Below are positions 1-11,236 of a stretch of 60,890 nt of DNA, piece after piece (positions within the stretch are counted from its first letter, which is position 1; every line of letters starts with the position of its first letter). The stretch comes from Arthrobacter sp. Leaf234 (GTDB taxonomy: Bacteria > Actinomycetota > Actinomycetes > Actinomycetales > Micrococcaceae): positions 1 to 60,890 of the forward strand of contig NZ_LMLU01000007.1 of NCBI RefSeq assembly GCF_001422665.1, in the 5' to 3' direction. Below the pieces are notes generated by a model. The model was not told where the DNA came from and searched no databases. It worked only from the letters and a program-made list of their open reading frames with translations. The translations under genes and the position numbers were made by a program.

Positions 1-252
1 CGACATGTTCTTCCAGAAGATGCTGTGGTTGATCACACCACCCACATGGAACGCCAGATCCTTGGAGAGCTTCGGGATCGTCCCGAACTCGCCCTTCTCG
101 CGGGCCTCGGCCAGCTGGGCCAGGGCATCATTGGCGCCCTTGACATAGGTGGCCTGGTGCTTGGAATGATGCAGCTCCATAATCCGGCCCGAGATGTGCG
201 GCTCCAGGGCCGCGTAGTCGTAGTCAAGATCCGGCAGTACGTAGTCGCTCAC
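1..252 (-). CDS. sodA: Superoxide dismutase (Fe/Mn), 5' part only
   Basis: Superoxide dismutase detoxifies superoxide in the cytoplasm. Only the first 84 codons are inside the window; the gene continues past base 1. The visible part is the N-terminal alpha-hairpin domain, with the family pattern [16 protein letters not shown], whose histidine is a metal ligand, and [12 protein letters not shown], which supplies the second histidine. I chose the GTG at 252 because GGAGG (258-262) lies 5 bases upstream. An ATG at 264 is in frame but overlaps that ribosome binding site. The Fe/Mn family is certain; the metal preference cannot be read from this fragment. Confidence 0.93.
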   Translation of the reverse strand, partial: MSDYVLPDLDYDYAALEPHISGRIMELHHSKHQATYVKGANDALAQLAEAREKGEFGTIPKLSKDLAFHVGGVINHSIFWKNMS

Positions 253-314
253 GTAGTCCTCCATGTAGTGATCCCGTGTACCCGCGCTGCCCGCAGCCCC
301 TCACGGGCTCCGAA

Positions 315-331
315 CGGCGGGAGTCCCGCCG
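315..331 (-). terminator. GC-rich hairpin downstream of whiA
   Basis: A 7-bp perfect GC stem (CGGCGGG / CCCGCCG) with a 3-nt loop lies about 50 bases after the whiA stop and before sodA. It has no T-tract, as is common for actinobacterial terminators. Confidence 0.45.
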
Positions 332-381
332 GATCAGCTATCGACCGCGAGCGGGCTTGCTCTTCCATCCTATGCACTCAT

Positions 382-1362
382 TCACTCGTCGAGCATGTCC
401 GCGGTCACATTGGCGTCGGTCCCCGGGATGCCGATGTCCGAGGCCCTCTTGTCGGCCATCGCGAGGAGCCTCCGGATACGGCCGGCGATGGCATCCTTCG
501 TCATGGGCGGGTCCGCGAGGCGACCCAGTTCGTCGAGACTGGCCTGCTTGTGGGCCACCCTCAGCTCCCCGGCATAGCGCAGGTGCTCCGGGACGGTCTC
601 ACCGAGGATCTCGAGTGCGCGCTCCACGCGGGCCCCGGCGGCGACGGCTGCCTGGGCGGAGCGGCGCAGGTTGGCGTCGTCGAAGTTCGCGAGGCGGTTC
701 GCCGTCGCCCGCACCTCCTTGCGCATGCGCCGTTCCTCCCACACCATGAGGGCGTCGTGTGCGCCCATGCGGGTCAGGAGCGCGGCGATCGTGTCACCGT
801 CCCGGATCACGACACGGTCGACGCCGCGTACCTCGCGGGCCTTCGCGGCGATGTCGAGGCGGCGGGCGGCACCGACGAGTGCGAGGGCGGACTCGGGGCC
901 GGGGCAGGTGACCTCGAGCGACGACGAGCGCCCGGGCTCCGTCAGCGATCCGTGGGCGAGGAAGGCACCACGCCAGACGGCCTCGGCGTCCGCGGTCGAG
1001 CCGTTGACGACGGCGGAGGGCAGTCCCCGCACGGGGCGGCCACGGGTGTCGAGCAGCCCGGTCTGTCGCGCGAGTGACTCCCCGTCGCGCACCACGCGCA
1101 CCACGTAGCGGTTACCCCGCTTGAGGCCACCGCCCGTGACCACGATGATCTCGCTGTTGTGGCCGTACACCTCGGCGATCGCGGCGCGGAGGCGGCGCGC
1201 GGTCGACGCGAGATCCACCTCGGCCTCGATGACGATCCGGCCGGAGATGATGTGGAGTCCTCCGGCGAATCTCAGCAGCGCGGACACCTCGGCCTTGCGC
1301 ACCGAGGACTTCTTGACGTCGAGGTGCGAGAGCTCCTCCTTGACGTCGGCGGTCAGGGCCAC
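382..1362 (-). CDS. whiA: DNA-binding protein WhiA
   Basis: WhiA is a transcription factor that in streptomycetes drives sporulation septation and in other actinobacteria acts on cell division genes. The 326-residue product has the usual family length: an N-terminal LAGLIDADG-like fold beginning [13 protein letters not shown] and a C-terminal helix-turn-helix around [20 protein letters not shown]. The start is GTG at 1362 with AGGAG 8 nt upstream; that site overlaps the end of yvcK. It is the last gene of a rapZ-yvcK-whiA operon, an order conserved across actinobacteria and Firmicutes. Recognition is strong; target genes cannot be inferred here. Confidence 0.96.
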   Translation of the reverse strand: MALTADVKEELSHLDVKKSSVRKAEVSALLRFAGGLHIISGRIVIEAEVDLASTARRLRAAIAEVYGHNSEIIVVTGGGLKRGNRYVVRVVRDGESLARQTGLLDTRGRPVRGLPSAVVNGSTADAEAVWRGAFLAHGSLTEPGRSSSLEVTCPGPESALALVGAARRLDIAAKAREVRGVDRVVIRDGDTIAALLTRMGAHDALMVWEERRMRKEVRATANRLANFDDANLRRSAQAAVAAGARVERALEILGETVPEHLRYAGELRVAHKQASLDELGRLADPPMTKDAIAGRIRRLLAMADKRASDIGIPGTDANVTADMLDE

Positions 1363-1372
1363 AGATACACTC

Positions 1373-2398
1373 CTAGTTCTCCCCAAACATGTCGTTGTAG
1401 GACGTCGCCAACCGCAACGGATCATGGACGGGCTTTCCGGTCGAAACTCCCACTGTACCGAAGACGGCGCGCCCGCCCATCCCGGCGACGGCCCGCTCGA
1501 AGGCGGCACGGTCCGCCACCACGGCGGGGTCGACGAGGACGACGTCGACGGTGAATTCCGGCGCGTAGCGCGAGATCACGGTGAGGTGGTCGATGGCGCT
1601 CATGCCCTGCGTCTCCTTCGTGTCGTTGCTGAGGTTCATGGTGAGGCAGCGCCGGGCCGAGGTGCGGCAGAGGGCGTCCCGCAACTCGGGGAGGAGCAGG
1701 TGGGGCAGCACCGACGTGTACCAGGAGCCGGGCCCGAGCACCACCCAGTCGGCGAGTTCGATCGCCTCGAGAGCGTCCTGGCAGGCAGGGGCCGACGCCG
1801 GGAGGAGCCGGACGTTGCTCACGTTGCCGGTCTCGGCCGCGACGGCGAGCTTCGCCTGGCCGGAGACGTTCGTGACGCGCAGGGCACCGTCCACCTCGCT
1901 GAGGACGTCCCCCTCGATCGTCAGGGGGACACTCGCCATCGGGAGCACGCGCCCGCGCGCACCGAGGAGCGCACCGGCCCACTGCAGACCGGCCACCGGG
2001 TCGCCGAGGAGCTCCCACAGCGTGACGATCAGCAGATTCCCCATCGCGTGGTGGTCGAGCGACCCCTCCACGCCGGGACGGGAGGTGAACCGGTGCTGCA
2101 TGACGTCACGCCAGGTGCGGCCCCAGTCGGTGTCGTCGCACAGGGCCGCCAGTGCCATGCGGAGGTCCCCCGGCGGCAGCACCCCCAGTTCGTGGCGGAG
2201 GCGCCCCGAGGATCCGCCGTCGTCCGCCACCGTCACCACGGCGGTCAGCTCCTGCGTCAGGAGGCGCAGCGCGGAGAGGGAGGCGGACAGCCCATGGCCT
2301 CCGCCGAGGGCGACGACGGTCGGCCCGGGGCCCTGGCCCTCACCGGTCTGGCGCGCCGCCGGTGGAATGAGGGGCAACGGACCCGAGAACAGGGCCAC
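1373..2398 (-). CDS. yvcK: Gluconeogenesis factor YvcK family (CofD-like)
   Basis: This is a 341-residue YvcK/CofD-like protein with a Rossmann-like nucleotide-binding fold. Homologues bind UDP-sugars and affect cell-wall synthesis and growth on gluconeogenic carbon sources. The N-terminal glycine-rich motif [16 protein letters not shown] and the [10 protein letters not shown] motif are both present. Translation starts at a GTG whose first G is the last base of the rapZ stop (TAGTG), so the two genes are translationally coupled. whiA follows 10 bases downstream. The exact biochemical activity in this organism is not shown by the sequence. Confidence 0.95.
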   Translation of the reverse strand: MALFSGPLPLIPPAARQTGEGQGPGPTVVALGGGHGLSASLSALRLLTQELTAVVTVADDGGSSGRLRHELGVLPPGDLRMALAALCDDTDWGRTWRDVMQHRFTSRPGVEGSLDHHAMGNLLIVTLWELLGDPVAGLQWAGALLGARGRVLPMASVPLTIEGDVLSEVDGALRVTNVSGQAKLAVAAETGNVSNVRLLPASAPACQDALEAIELADWVVLGPGSWYTSVLPHLLLPELRDALCRTSARRCLTMNLSNDTKETQGMSAIDHLTVISRYAPEFTVDVVLVDPAVVADRAAFERAVAGMGGRAVFGTVGVSTGKPVHDPLRLATSYNDMFGEN

Positions 2399-3297
2399 TA
2401 CTCACGCCCGAGGTCGCGGTGGTGGGCCGTGACCTGCACTCCGGGCAGCTGCGCCAGGCGCTGCGCGATCTCCTCGGTCACCGCGACCGAGCGGTGCTTC
2501 CCGCCCGTGCAGCCGACGGCGATGGTGGCGTAGTGCTTGTTCTCACGGCGGTAGCCGTCGAGGACGGGGACGAGGGCGTGCACGTAGCGGTCGATGAAGT
2601 CGCCGGCCCCCTGCGCCCCGAGGACGTAGTCGCGGACCGGGGCATCCAGCCCGGTCTGCGGACGGAGGACCGGCACCCAGTGCGGATTCGGGATGAAGCG
2701 GACGTCGGCGACGTAGTTGGCGTCCACCGGCAGTCCGTACTTGAAGCCGAAGCTCATCACGTTGAGGCGCAGGACGATCGGGCCGGACTCCGAGAACAGC
2801 TCGGTGACGCTGGTGGCCAGCGCGTGGACGTTGAGCTCGGTCGTGTCGATCACGATGTCCGAGGAGTGCTTGAGCTCCTTCAGGACCTCGCGCTCGGCCG
2901 CGATGCCGTCGAGGATGCGCCCGTCCCCCTGCAGCGGGTGCGGTCGGCGCCCCTGCTCGAACCGGCGGACCAGCACGGCGTCGTCGGCGTCGAGGAACAG
3001 CACGCGGTAGTTGACGCCGGCGGCGCGCAGGGCGGCCAGCGAGGCACGGATGTCGTTGAAGAGTTCCTTGCCGCGCACGTCGATGACGACGGCCAGCTTC
3101 GGGATGGACTGGGGCGTCCGGGCCACGAGTTCCGTCAGCGTGGACAGCATCTGCGGGGGGAGGTTCTCCACGACGTACCAGCCGTGGTCCTCGAGCGCAT
3201 TCGCCGCCGTGCTGCGGCCGGCGCCCGACATGCCGGTCACCACCAGCAGCTCGGACTCGGTGGGTTTGACCGGAGTCAGGCTCGTGGCCTCAGTCAT
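2398..3297 (-). CDS. rapZ: RNase adapter / nucleotide-binding protein RapZ
   Basis: This 299-residue protein belongs to the RapZ (YvcJ) family. It is a P-loop protein that in enterobacteria guides RNase E to the GlmZ small RNA; its role in actinobacteria is less defined. The Walker A motif is GMSGAGRS at residues 22-29, with R in place of the more common K, as is usual in actinobacterial members. The C-terminal domain carries FGFKYGLP and the basic signature [10 protein letters not shown]. It is the first gene of the rapZ-yvcK-whiA operon, overlapping yvcK by one base; uvrC lies 118 bases upstream on the same strand. Confidence 0.95.
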   Translation of the reverse strand: MTEATSLTPVKPTESELLVVTGMSGAGRSTAANALEDHGWYVVENLPPQMLSTLTELVARTPQSIPKLAVVIDVRGKELFNDIRASLAALRAAGVNYRVLFLDADDAVLVRRFEQGRRPHPLQGDGRILDGIAAEREVLKELKHSSDIVIDTTELNVHALATSVTELFSESGPIVLRLNVMSFGFKYGLPVDANYVADVRFIPNPHWVPVLRPQTGLDAPVRDYVLGAQGAGDFIDRYVHALVPVLDGYRRENKHYATIAVGCTGGKHRSVAVTEEIAQRLAQLPGVQVTAHHRDLGRE

Positions 3298-3415
3298 CGT
3301 GGTGCATCCGTTCCGGATCGACGGGGGCCCGGTCCCGCTGGGTGCCCCGATGTGTGCGGTCTGTTGTCAGCTCGTGATCGGTGCGGCCTTCGAACCCACC
3401 GCTCCTTCAGCCTAG

Positions 3416-5464
3416 CTAATCTTCGATGATCTCGCCCGTGGTCATGTTCACGGCCGATGCGGGAGCATTCCCGGGCTCGACGGCGAGCGAGCTGCGGACG
3501 GTCTCGGCGAGTGCGGGCCCGATGCCGGGTACCGCGAGGAGCTCGTCGACGGACGCCGCGCGGATCTTCTTGACCGACCCGAAGTGCTTGAGCAGGGACT
3601 TCCGCTTGGCGGGCCCGAGCCCGGGGACGTCATCGAGGGCGGAGGCCGTCATCGACTTCCCCCGTTTCTGGCGGTGGAAGGTGATCGCGAAGCGGTGTGC
3701 CTCGTCCCGGATGCGCTGCAGCATGAACAGGCCCTCCGACGCGCGGGGCAGGATCACGGGGAACTCGCTGTCCTGCACCCACACCTCCTCGAGGCGCTTG
3801 GCGAGCCCGACGACGTGGACGTCGTCGATCCCCAGGTCCTCCAGGGCACGCGCCGCTGCGGCCACCTGCGGCGGGCCACCGTCCACGACCACCAGACTCG
3901 GGGGGTAGGCGAACCGGTTCCGGGTGACCGCCGTCGTCGTGTCCCGCATCGGCTCGCCCGCCCCGTCGACCTCCGGATGGTCGAGGACCGAAGCGGCGTC
4001 GTCCACGGGGTCGGTCTCCGGATCCGGCAGGTCCGCGGCGGCGTCACGCTGCTCGCCCGCCTTGCCGGCGAGGTAGTTGCGGAAGCGGCGGTAAATGACG
4101 TCGTACATCGACGCGGTGTCGTCCCGTGCCGCGTCACCCGTGATGGAGAACTTCCGGTACTCGGACTTGCGGGGCAGCCCGTCCTCGACGACGACCATCG
4201 AGGCGACGACGTTGGTGCCCTGGACGTGGGAGATGTCGAAGCATTCGATGCGCATGAGCGGCTGGGGCAGGTCCAGGGCCTCCTGCAGTTCCTGCAGGGC
4301 GGCGGAGCGCGTGGTGATGTCACCCGCGCGGCGGCTCTTGTGCAGGCGCAGCGCATCCGCGGCATTCTGTTCGACCGTGCCCATGAGGGTCGCCTTGTCC
4401 CCGCGCTGCGGCACCCGCACGTCGACGCGTCCGCCGCGCAGTCCGCGCAGCCACTCGAGCATCTGCTCACCGTTGCTCGGGAGCACGGGTACGAGCACCT
4501 CCCGCGGGATCTCCTCGTTGCTGCTGCTGCCCTCGCCGTAGACCTGCTGGAGCAGGTGCTCCACGAGGTCGGCCGTGTCCATGTCCTCGACCTTCTCGAC
4601 GACCCAGCCGCGCTGGCCGCGGATGCGGCCGCCGCGCACGTGGAAGACCTGCGCGGCGGCCTCGAGCTCGTCCTCCCTCAGGGCGAAGATGTCGGCATCG
4701 GTGTCCTCGGAGAGGACCACGGTGTTGCGCTCGAACACCCGCCGGAGCGCCGCGATGTCGTCCCGCAGGCGTGCCGCTGCTTCGAAGTCGAGCTCGGCGA
4801 CGGCTTCGCCCATCTTCCGTTCCAGGCTCGAGATGAACTTCTTGGAGTCCCCCGCCATGAAGTCGCAGAAGTCGCGGGCCAGCGCGCGGTGGTCGTCGGG
4901 GCTGATGCGTCCGACGCACGGCGCCGAGCACTTGTCGATGTAGCCGAGGAGGCAGGGCCTGCCGCTCCGCTCCGCGCGCTTGAAGACGCCGCTGCTGCAG
5001 GTCCGCACCGGGAAGACCCGGATCATCGTGTCCACCGTCTCGCGGATGGCCTTGGCGGGGTAGAACGGCCCGAAGTAGCGCGTGTCCTTCCTCTTGTCAC
5101 CGCGCATCACCTGCACGCGAGGGTACTTCTCCCCCATCGTGACGGCCAGGTAGGGATAGGACTTGTCGTCGCGGAACATGATGTTGAAGCGCGGATCGAA
5201 CTCCTTGATCCAGGTGTACTCGAGCTGCAGGGCCTCGAGTTCACTGCCGACCACGGTCCACTCCACGCTGGCAGCGGTGAACACCATGGAGCGCGTCTTC
5301 GGCAGCAAGCCCTGGGGGTTCGCGAAATAGGAGTTCAGGCGGGAGCGGAGGTTCTTGGCCTTGCCGACGTAGATGACCCGGCCGTGCTCGTCACGGAAGC
5401 GGTAGACCCCGGGATCGAGCGGGATCTCGCCGGTCTTCGGACGGTAGGTCACTGGGTTTGCCAC
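3416..5464 (-). CDS. uvrC: UvrABC system protein C
   Basis: UvrC makes both incisions around a DNA lesion in nucleotide excision repair. The 682-residue product has an N-terminal GIY-YIG nuclease domain ([25 protein letters not shown]), a UVR motif near residues 200-235 for contact with UvrB, the RNase H-like second nuclease domain ([18 protein letters not shown]) and a C-terminal double helix-hairpin-helix ([23 protein letters not shown]). An acidic insert of about 50 residues sits inside the RNase H-like domain. The start is GTG at 5464, 7 nt after a TAGGAT -10 box, implying a leaderless mRNA; an upstream extension would read through that promoter. Confidence 0.97.
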   Translation of the reverse strand: MANPVTYRPKTGEIPLDPGVYRFRDEHGRVIYVGKAKNLRSRLNSYFANPQGLLPKTRSMVFTAASVEWTVVGSELEALQLEYTWIKEFDPRFNIMFRDDKSYPYLAVTMGEKYPRVQVMRGDKRKDTRYFGPFYPAKAIRETVDTMIRVFPVRTCSSGVFKRAERSGRPCLLGYIDKCSAPCVGRISPDDHRALARDFCDFMAGDSKKFISSLERKMGEAVAELDFEAAARLRDDIAALRRVFERNTVVLSEDTDADIFALREDELEAAAQVFHVRGGRIRGQRGWVVEKVEDMDTADLVEHLLQQVYGEGSSSNEEIPREVLVPVLPSNGEQMLEWLRGLRGGRVDVRVPQRGDKATLMGTVEQNAADALRLHKSRRAGDITTRSAALQELQEALDLPQPLMRIECFDISHVQGTNVVASMVVVEDGLPRKSEYRKFSITGDAARDDTASMYDVIYRRFRNYLAGKAGEQRDAAADLPDPETDPVDDAASVLDHPEVDGAGEPMRDTTTAVTRNRFAYPPSLVVVDGGPPQVAAAARALEDLGIDDVHVVGLAKRLEEVWVQDSEFPVILPRASEGLFMLQRIRDEAHRFAITFHRQKRGKSMTASALDDVPGLGPAKRKSLLKHFGSVKKIRAASVDELLAVPGIGPALAETVRSSLAVEPGNAPASAVNMTTGEIIED

Positions 5465-5471
5465 GCCATCA

Positions 5472-5477
5472 ATCCTA
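5472..5477 (-). promoter_or_regulatory. -10 box of uvrC (leaderless)
   Basis: TAGGAT lies 7 nt before the uvrC GTG, so transcription should start at or within a base or two of the start codon. Confidence 0.55.
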
Positions 5478-5568
5478 GGGCTGCGCGGTGACACGCCCCG
5501 ACCGTACGGGCCCCTGTCCGCTGACGGCTGCACCACCGTCCGGCCGGCGCCGGCAGGGGTGCGGGGGC

Positions 5569-6237
5569 CTACTCCGCGGGCGGGCTCTGGTTGTAGTGGC
5601 CCACGCGTTCCTGGCCGCTCAGCGCCGCGATGCTGTCCATGATCGTGTCCGTCGCGTTCCGACGGGCCGGCAGCGGGTGGCCCGGACCCGTCCGGGCGAA
5701 GACGAGGGGCTCACCGATCCGCAGGGTGAAGTGCTGGGGCCGGACGCCCCGGCGCCCCGCGGGCTGCAGGGCGTCGGTCCCGATGAGGCCGACGGGCACC
5801 ACGGGTGCGCCGGTGGTGAGGGCCAGCCATCCGACGCCGGTCCGGCCCCGGTACAGCCGGCCGTCCCGTGAGCGGGTGCCCTCGGGGTAGATGCCGACTC
5901 CGTCGCCCTGCTCCAGCAGGTCCAGGAGCGTCCTCAGTGCGGCGACGCTCGCCGCCTGCTGGCCCCGCTCCACCGGGATGGACCCGACGCCCTCGAAGAA
6001 CGACTTCATGAGCGAGCCCCTGATCCCCGTGCCGGTGAAGTACTCGGCCTTGGCGAAGAACGCGACGGGCCGCGGCATGAGCGCCTGGACGAGGACGCTG
6101 TCGAGGAAGGACAGGTGGTTGGGCGCCACGATGAACGGACCGGTCCTGGGTACGTGGTGCAGGCCCTCGACCGTGGGACGGCACAGACCGGCGATGAGTC
6201 CCCGCGTGGTGCTGCGTGTCAGGTCATAGACCCCCAC
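5569..6237 (-). CDS. plsC: 1-acyl-sn-glycerol-3-phosphate acyltransferase (PlsC family)
   Basis: This is a 222-residue LPLAT-superfamily acyltransferase, predicted to add the second acyl chain to lysophosphatidic acid at the inner membrane face during phospholipid synthesis. The catalytic HX4D motif is HLSFLD at residues 41-46 and the substrate-binding motif is EGTRSRDG. I chose GTG at 6237, which overlaps the 3' end of the HAD gene by 14 bases and uses GGAGGTG at the end of that gene as its ribosome binding site, so the two are coupled. The family call is firm; the precise acceptor lipid is inferred. Confidence 0.88.
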   Translation of the reverse strand: MGVYDLTRSTTRGLIAGLCRPTVEGLHHVPRTGPFIVAPNHLSFLDSVLVQALMPRPVAFFAKAEYFTGTGIRGSLMKSFFEGVGSIPVERGQQAASVAALRTLLDLLEQGDGVGIYPEGTRSRDGRLYRGRTGVGWLALTTGAPVVPVGLIGTDALQPAGRRGVRPQHFTLRIGEPLVFARTGPGHPLPARRNATDTIMDSIAALSGQERVGHYNQSPPAE

Positions 6238-6889
6238 GGAGCACCTCCAGTAACTGCTCGGCCGTGTGCACGACGGCGGCCGCCCCCGCCTCCTCGAGCT
6301 CGCCGGGGGCGGCGAAGCCCCACGTGACGCCGACACCGGGGAGGCCGTTGGCACGGGCGCCCTCGACGTCGTGCAGCCGGTCCCCGACCATCACGGCGCG
6401 CTGAGCCGCAGCGGGGTGGGCGTCGAGTGCGGCCCGGATGATGGTGGTCTTGCCCGTCGCTGCCCGGCGCTCGTCCCGCGGGGACCCGTGGACCGACGCG
6501 AAGAGGGACCGCAGGCCCTGCGCCTCGAGCAGTTCCTCGGCCAGCCATTCCGGTTTCTGCGTGGCCACGGCGACGACCGCCCCGGCCTCCGCGAGCGTCC
6601 CGACGCACCGCGCCACCCCCGGGTACGGACGGCTCTGCTGGATGCCGGTCGACCGGTAGCCGGCCCGGTAGGTCGCCATGACGGCACCGATCAGCGGAGC
6701 CGGGACCCCGGCGATGACGCCGAGCGAGTGGAGGAGGGGCGGGCCGACCATGGACTGCAGGGCGTCCTGGTCGGGGACGGCGAGGCCGTGGGCACGCAGG
6801 GCCCCGCTGATCCCCCCGGTGATGGCGCCGGCCGGGTCGACGAGGGTGCCGTCGAGGTCGAAGAGGATCAGCGAATACGGAGGAGGCAC
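6224..6889 (-). CDS. HAD-superfamily hydrolase (phosphoglycolate phosphatase-like)
   Basis: This haloacid dehalogenase-type phosphatase of about 221 residues has motif I FDLDGTLVDP near the N-terminus, with the two catalytic aspartates, a helical cap, and motif IV GDRLHDVEGARANG. Its closest functional analogues are Gph/PpaX-type phosphatases, but the substrate cannot be assigned. The start is uncertain: GTG at 6889 is preferred, because the in-frame ATG at 6928 lies inside the long palindrome at 6910-6943, which looks like the end of uvrA transcription. It forms an overlapping pair with the downstream plsC-like gene. Confidence 0.85.
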   Translation of the reverse strand: MPPPYSLILFDLDGTLVDPAGAITGGISGALRAHGLAVPDQDALQSMVGPPLLHSLGVIAGVPAPLIGAVMATYRAGYRSTGIQQSRPYPGVARCVGTLAEAGAVVAVATQKPEWLAEELLEAQGLRSLFASVHGSPRDERRAATGKTTIIRAALDAHPAAAQRAVMVGDRLHDVEGARANGLPGVGVTWGFAAPGELEEAGAAAVVHTAEQLLEVLRGGL

Positions 6890-6909
6890 CGGGCAAGCTT
6901 GCCATAGTC

Positions 6910-6943
6910 CCCGGGCGGCATGCATCATGCATGCCGCCCCGGG
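6910..6943. terminator. Extended palindrome after uvrA
   Basis: Arms of 13 perfectly pairing bases around C6926 (core CGGCATGCAT / ATGCATGCCG) are extended by three to four more GC pairs after one bulged C. It lies 24 bases after the uvrA stop and just before the HAD gene, so it most likely ends uvrA transcription. The near-zero central spacer is unusual for a hairpin and would also suit a dimeric DNA-binding protein. Confidence 0.55.
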
Positions 6944-6966
6944 AATACCAACGGGAGCCGGGTGGG

Positions 6967-9879
<2,913 letters not shown>

Positions 9880-9885
9880 CCGTCC

Positions 9886-9891
9886 ACTGTA
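9886..9891 (-). promoter_or_regulatory. -10 box of uvrA (leaderless)
   Basis: TACAGT is 6 nt upstream of the uvrA GTG. The SOS-box-like palindrome lies 13 bases further upstream, over the expected -35 element. Confidence 0.6.
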
Positions 9892-9904
9892 GGGGAAAAG
9901 GGGT

Positions 9905-9920
9905 TCGAAGACATATTCGA
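9905..9920. promoter_or_regulatory. Putative LexA (SOS) box of uvrA
   Basis: TCGAA-N6-TTCGA matches the outer ten positions of the actinobacterial LexA operator TCGAAC-N4-GTTCGA; the two bases next to the centre differ (T and C in the uvrA orientation). The arms extend to TTCGAA on both sides. Its place over the uvrA -35 region fits repression by LexA. Confidence 0.7.
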
Positions 9921-9964
9921 ATAGGACATCTTCCGCCCTGATACTGCGCGGGGAACGGACCCGT

Positions 9965-10342
9965 TCACGCTCGGCGCAATGCGGCCCTGATGATCGCCAC
10001 CGCGTCGGCCTCGGAGAGGCCCACCGAGCGGACCGTCTCCGCGAATTCCTCGGCGGCAGCACCCACCTTCTGCCGTGCGTCGTCGCTCCCCGCCGCGATG
10101 ACGGTGCCTGCCCTGCCGCGCGTCTCCACGACCCCCGCCTGTTCGAGTTCGCGGTAGGCCCGGGCCACCGTGTTGGCCGCGATGCCCAGGTGGGTGGCGA
10201 GCACGCGGACGGGTGGCAGGCGGGTTCCGACGGCGGCCCTGCCGGAGTTGGCCGCGGCCATGACGGCGTGCCTGACCTGCTCGAAAGGCGGGACCGCACT
10301 CGTCGGATCCAGCCTCAGCCAACGGGGGATGTCCTGCTCCAT
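9965..10342 (-). CDS. GntR-family transcriptional regulator (YtrA-like, short)
   Basis: This 125-residue protein consists of little more than a winged helix-turn-helix of GntR type: [25 protein letters not shown] is followed by the recognition region [22 protein letters not shown]. The short C-terminal helical tail places it with the YtrA-type regulators, which often control ABC transporters, though none is next to it here. The ATG at 10342 has AAGGA 6 nt upstream. The gene diverges from the MBL hydrolase. The ligand and targets are unknown. Confidence 0.87.
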   Translation of the reverse strand: MEQDIPRWLRLDPTSAVPPFEQVRHAVMAAANSGRAAVGTRLPPVRVLATHLGIAANTVARAYRELEQAGVVETRGRAGTVIAAGSDDARQKVGAAAEEFAETVRSVGLSEADAVAIIRAALRRA

Positions 10343-10475
10343 GCGTGTCCTTCCGTGGAGGCCGGCAACGGGTGGGCCTGGTACCTGCACCCTATCCCCG
10401 GCCGCGGAGTTGCCTCGGCCCTCCGTACGCCGGACCTCCGATCGCCGTGCTTCCTGCGGGCCCCGCTCCCCTGCC

Positions 10476-10481
10476 TACACT
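10476..10481 (+). promoter_or_regulatory. -10 box of the MBL hydrolase (leaderless)
   Basis: TACACT ends 6 nt before the ATG at 10488, with no ribosome binding site between them. Confidence 0.55.
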
Positions 10482-10487
10482 GAACCC

Positions 10488-11126
10488 ATGCACCAGCTCA
10501 GCGAAGTGACCATCCGTTCGATCGCCGTCTCCGAGATGGACAACAACGTGTACCTGCTCACCTCCCGGTCCTCGGGCGCGCAGGTCCTGATCGACGCGGC
10601 GGACGACGCGCCGGCGATCCTCGCCCTGCTGGCGGATGCACAGGAGGACACGGATGCCGAGGCCCGCGTGGCCCTCATCATCACCACCCACGCGCACTGG
10701 GACCACGTCCGGGCGCTGGCCGAGGTGAAGGAGGCCACCCACGCCAGGACGGCGGCGGGCGCGGAGGACGTCGCGGACATCGCCGTCCCCACCGACGTCG
10801 CCCTGCAGCACCACGACGTCGGGTCCTTCGAGGGCTTCGAGCTGGAGGCCATCCACCTGCGCGGGCACACACCGGGGTCCGTCGCCCTGCTGTACCGCGA
10901 CCCGCACGGTCCCGCCCACCTGTTCACGGGCGACTCGCTGTTCCCGGGAGGCGTGGGCAACACCCAGGGCGATCCCGCCCGCTTCGCGTCCCTGATCGAG
11001 GACGTCGGGACGCGGATCTTCGACTACCTGCCCGACGACACCCTCGTCCACCCCGGCCACGGCGCGGGCACCACGCTCGGGGCGGAACGCGGCTCGCTCA
11101 CGGAGTGGAAGCAGCGCGGCTGGTAA
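10488..11126 (+). CDS. MBL-fold metallo-hydrolase
   Basis: This is a 212-residue metallo-beta-lactamase-fold hydrolase of the glyoxalase II-like type. The metal-binding motif HAHWDH is at residues 68-73, followed by HLRGHTPGS, FTGDSLFPGG and a late HPGHG histidine, so a full dinuclear site is predicted. The size is close to glyoxalase II-like and sulfur dioxygenase-like proteins; I cannot choose a substrate. The ATG at 10488 sits 6 nt behind a TACACT hexamer. It is followed by a helicase on the same strand with its own promoter. Confidence 0.88.
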   Translation: MHQLSEVTIRSIAVSEMDNNVYLLTSRSSGAQVLIDAADDAPAILALLADAQEDTDAEARVALIITTHAHWDHVRALAEVKEATHARTAAGAEDVADIAVPTDVALQHHDVGSFEGFELEAIHLRGHTPGSVALLYRDPHGPAHLFTGDSLFPGGVGNTQGDPARFASLIEDVGTRIFDYLPDDTLVHPGHGAGTTLGAERGSLTEWKQRGW

Positions 11127-11221
11127 CCGGCGGGGACCCCCCCGAAGCACCGCGCCGTTCCTGCCGGCGGAGGGCCGGGAGTCCGGTGAGCCCACCGCCC
11201 CCCGGCGTGAGTGGCCACCGG

Positions 11222-11227
11222 TAGGCT
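11222..11227 (+). promoter_or_regulatory. -10 box of the DUF3516 helicase
   Basis: TAGGCT lies 9 nt before the ATG at 11237, which leaves at most 2-3 untranslated bases. Confidence 0.5.
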
Positions 11228-11236
11228 GGACCTACC

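Noticed and set aside
2398..3297. Unusual P-loop with R instead of K in RapZ
   Set aside because: GAGRS is common in actinobacterial RapZ proteins and not a sign of lost function.
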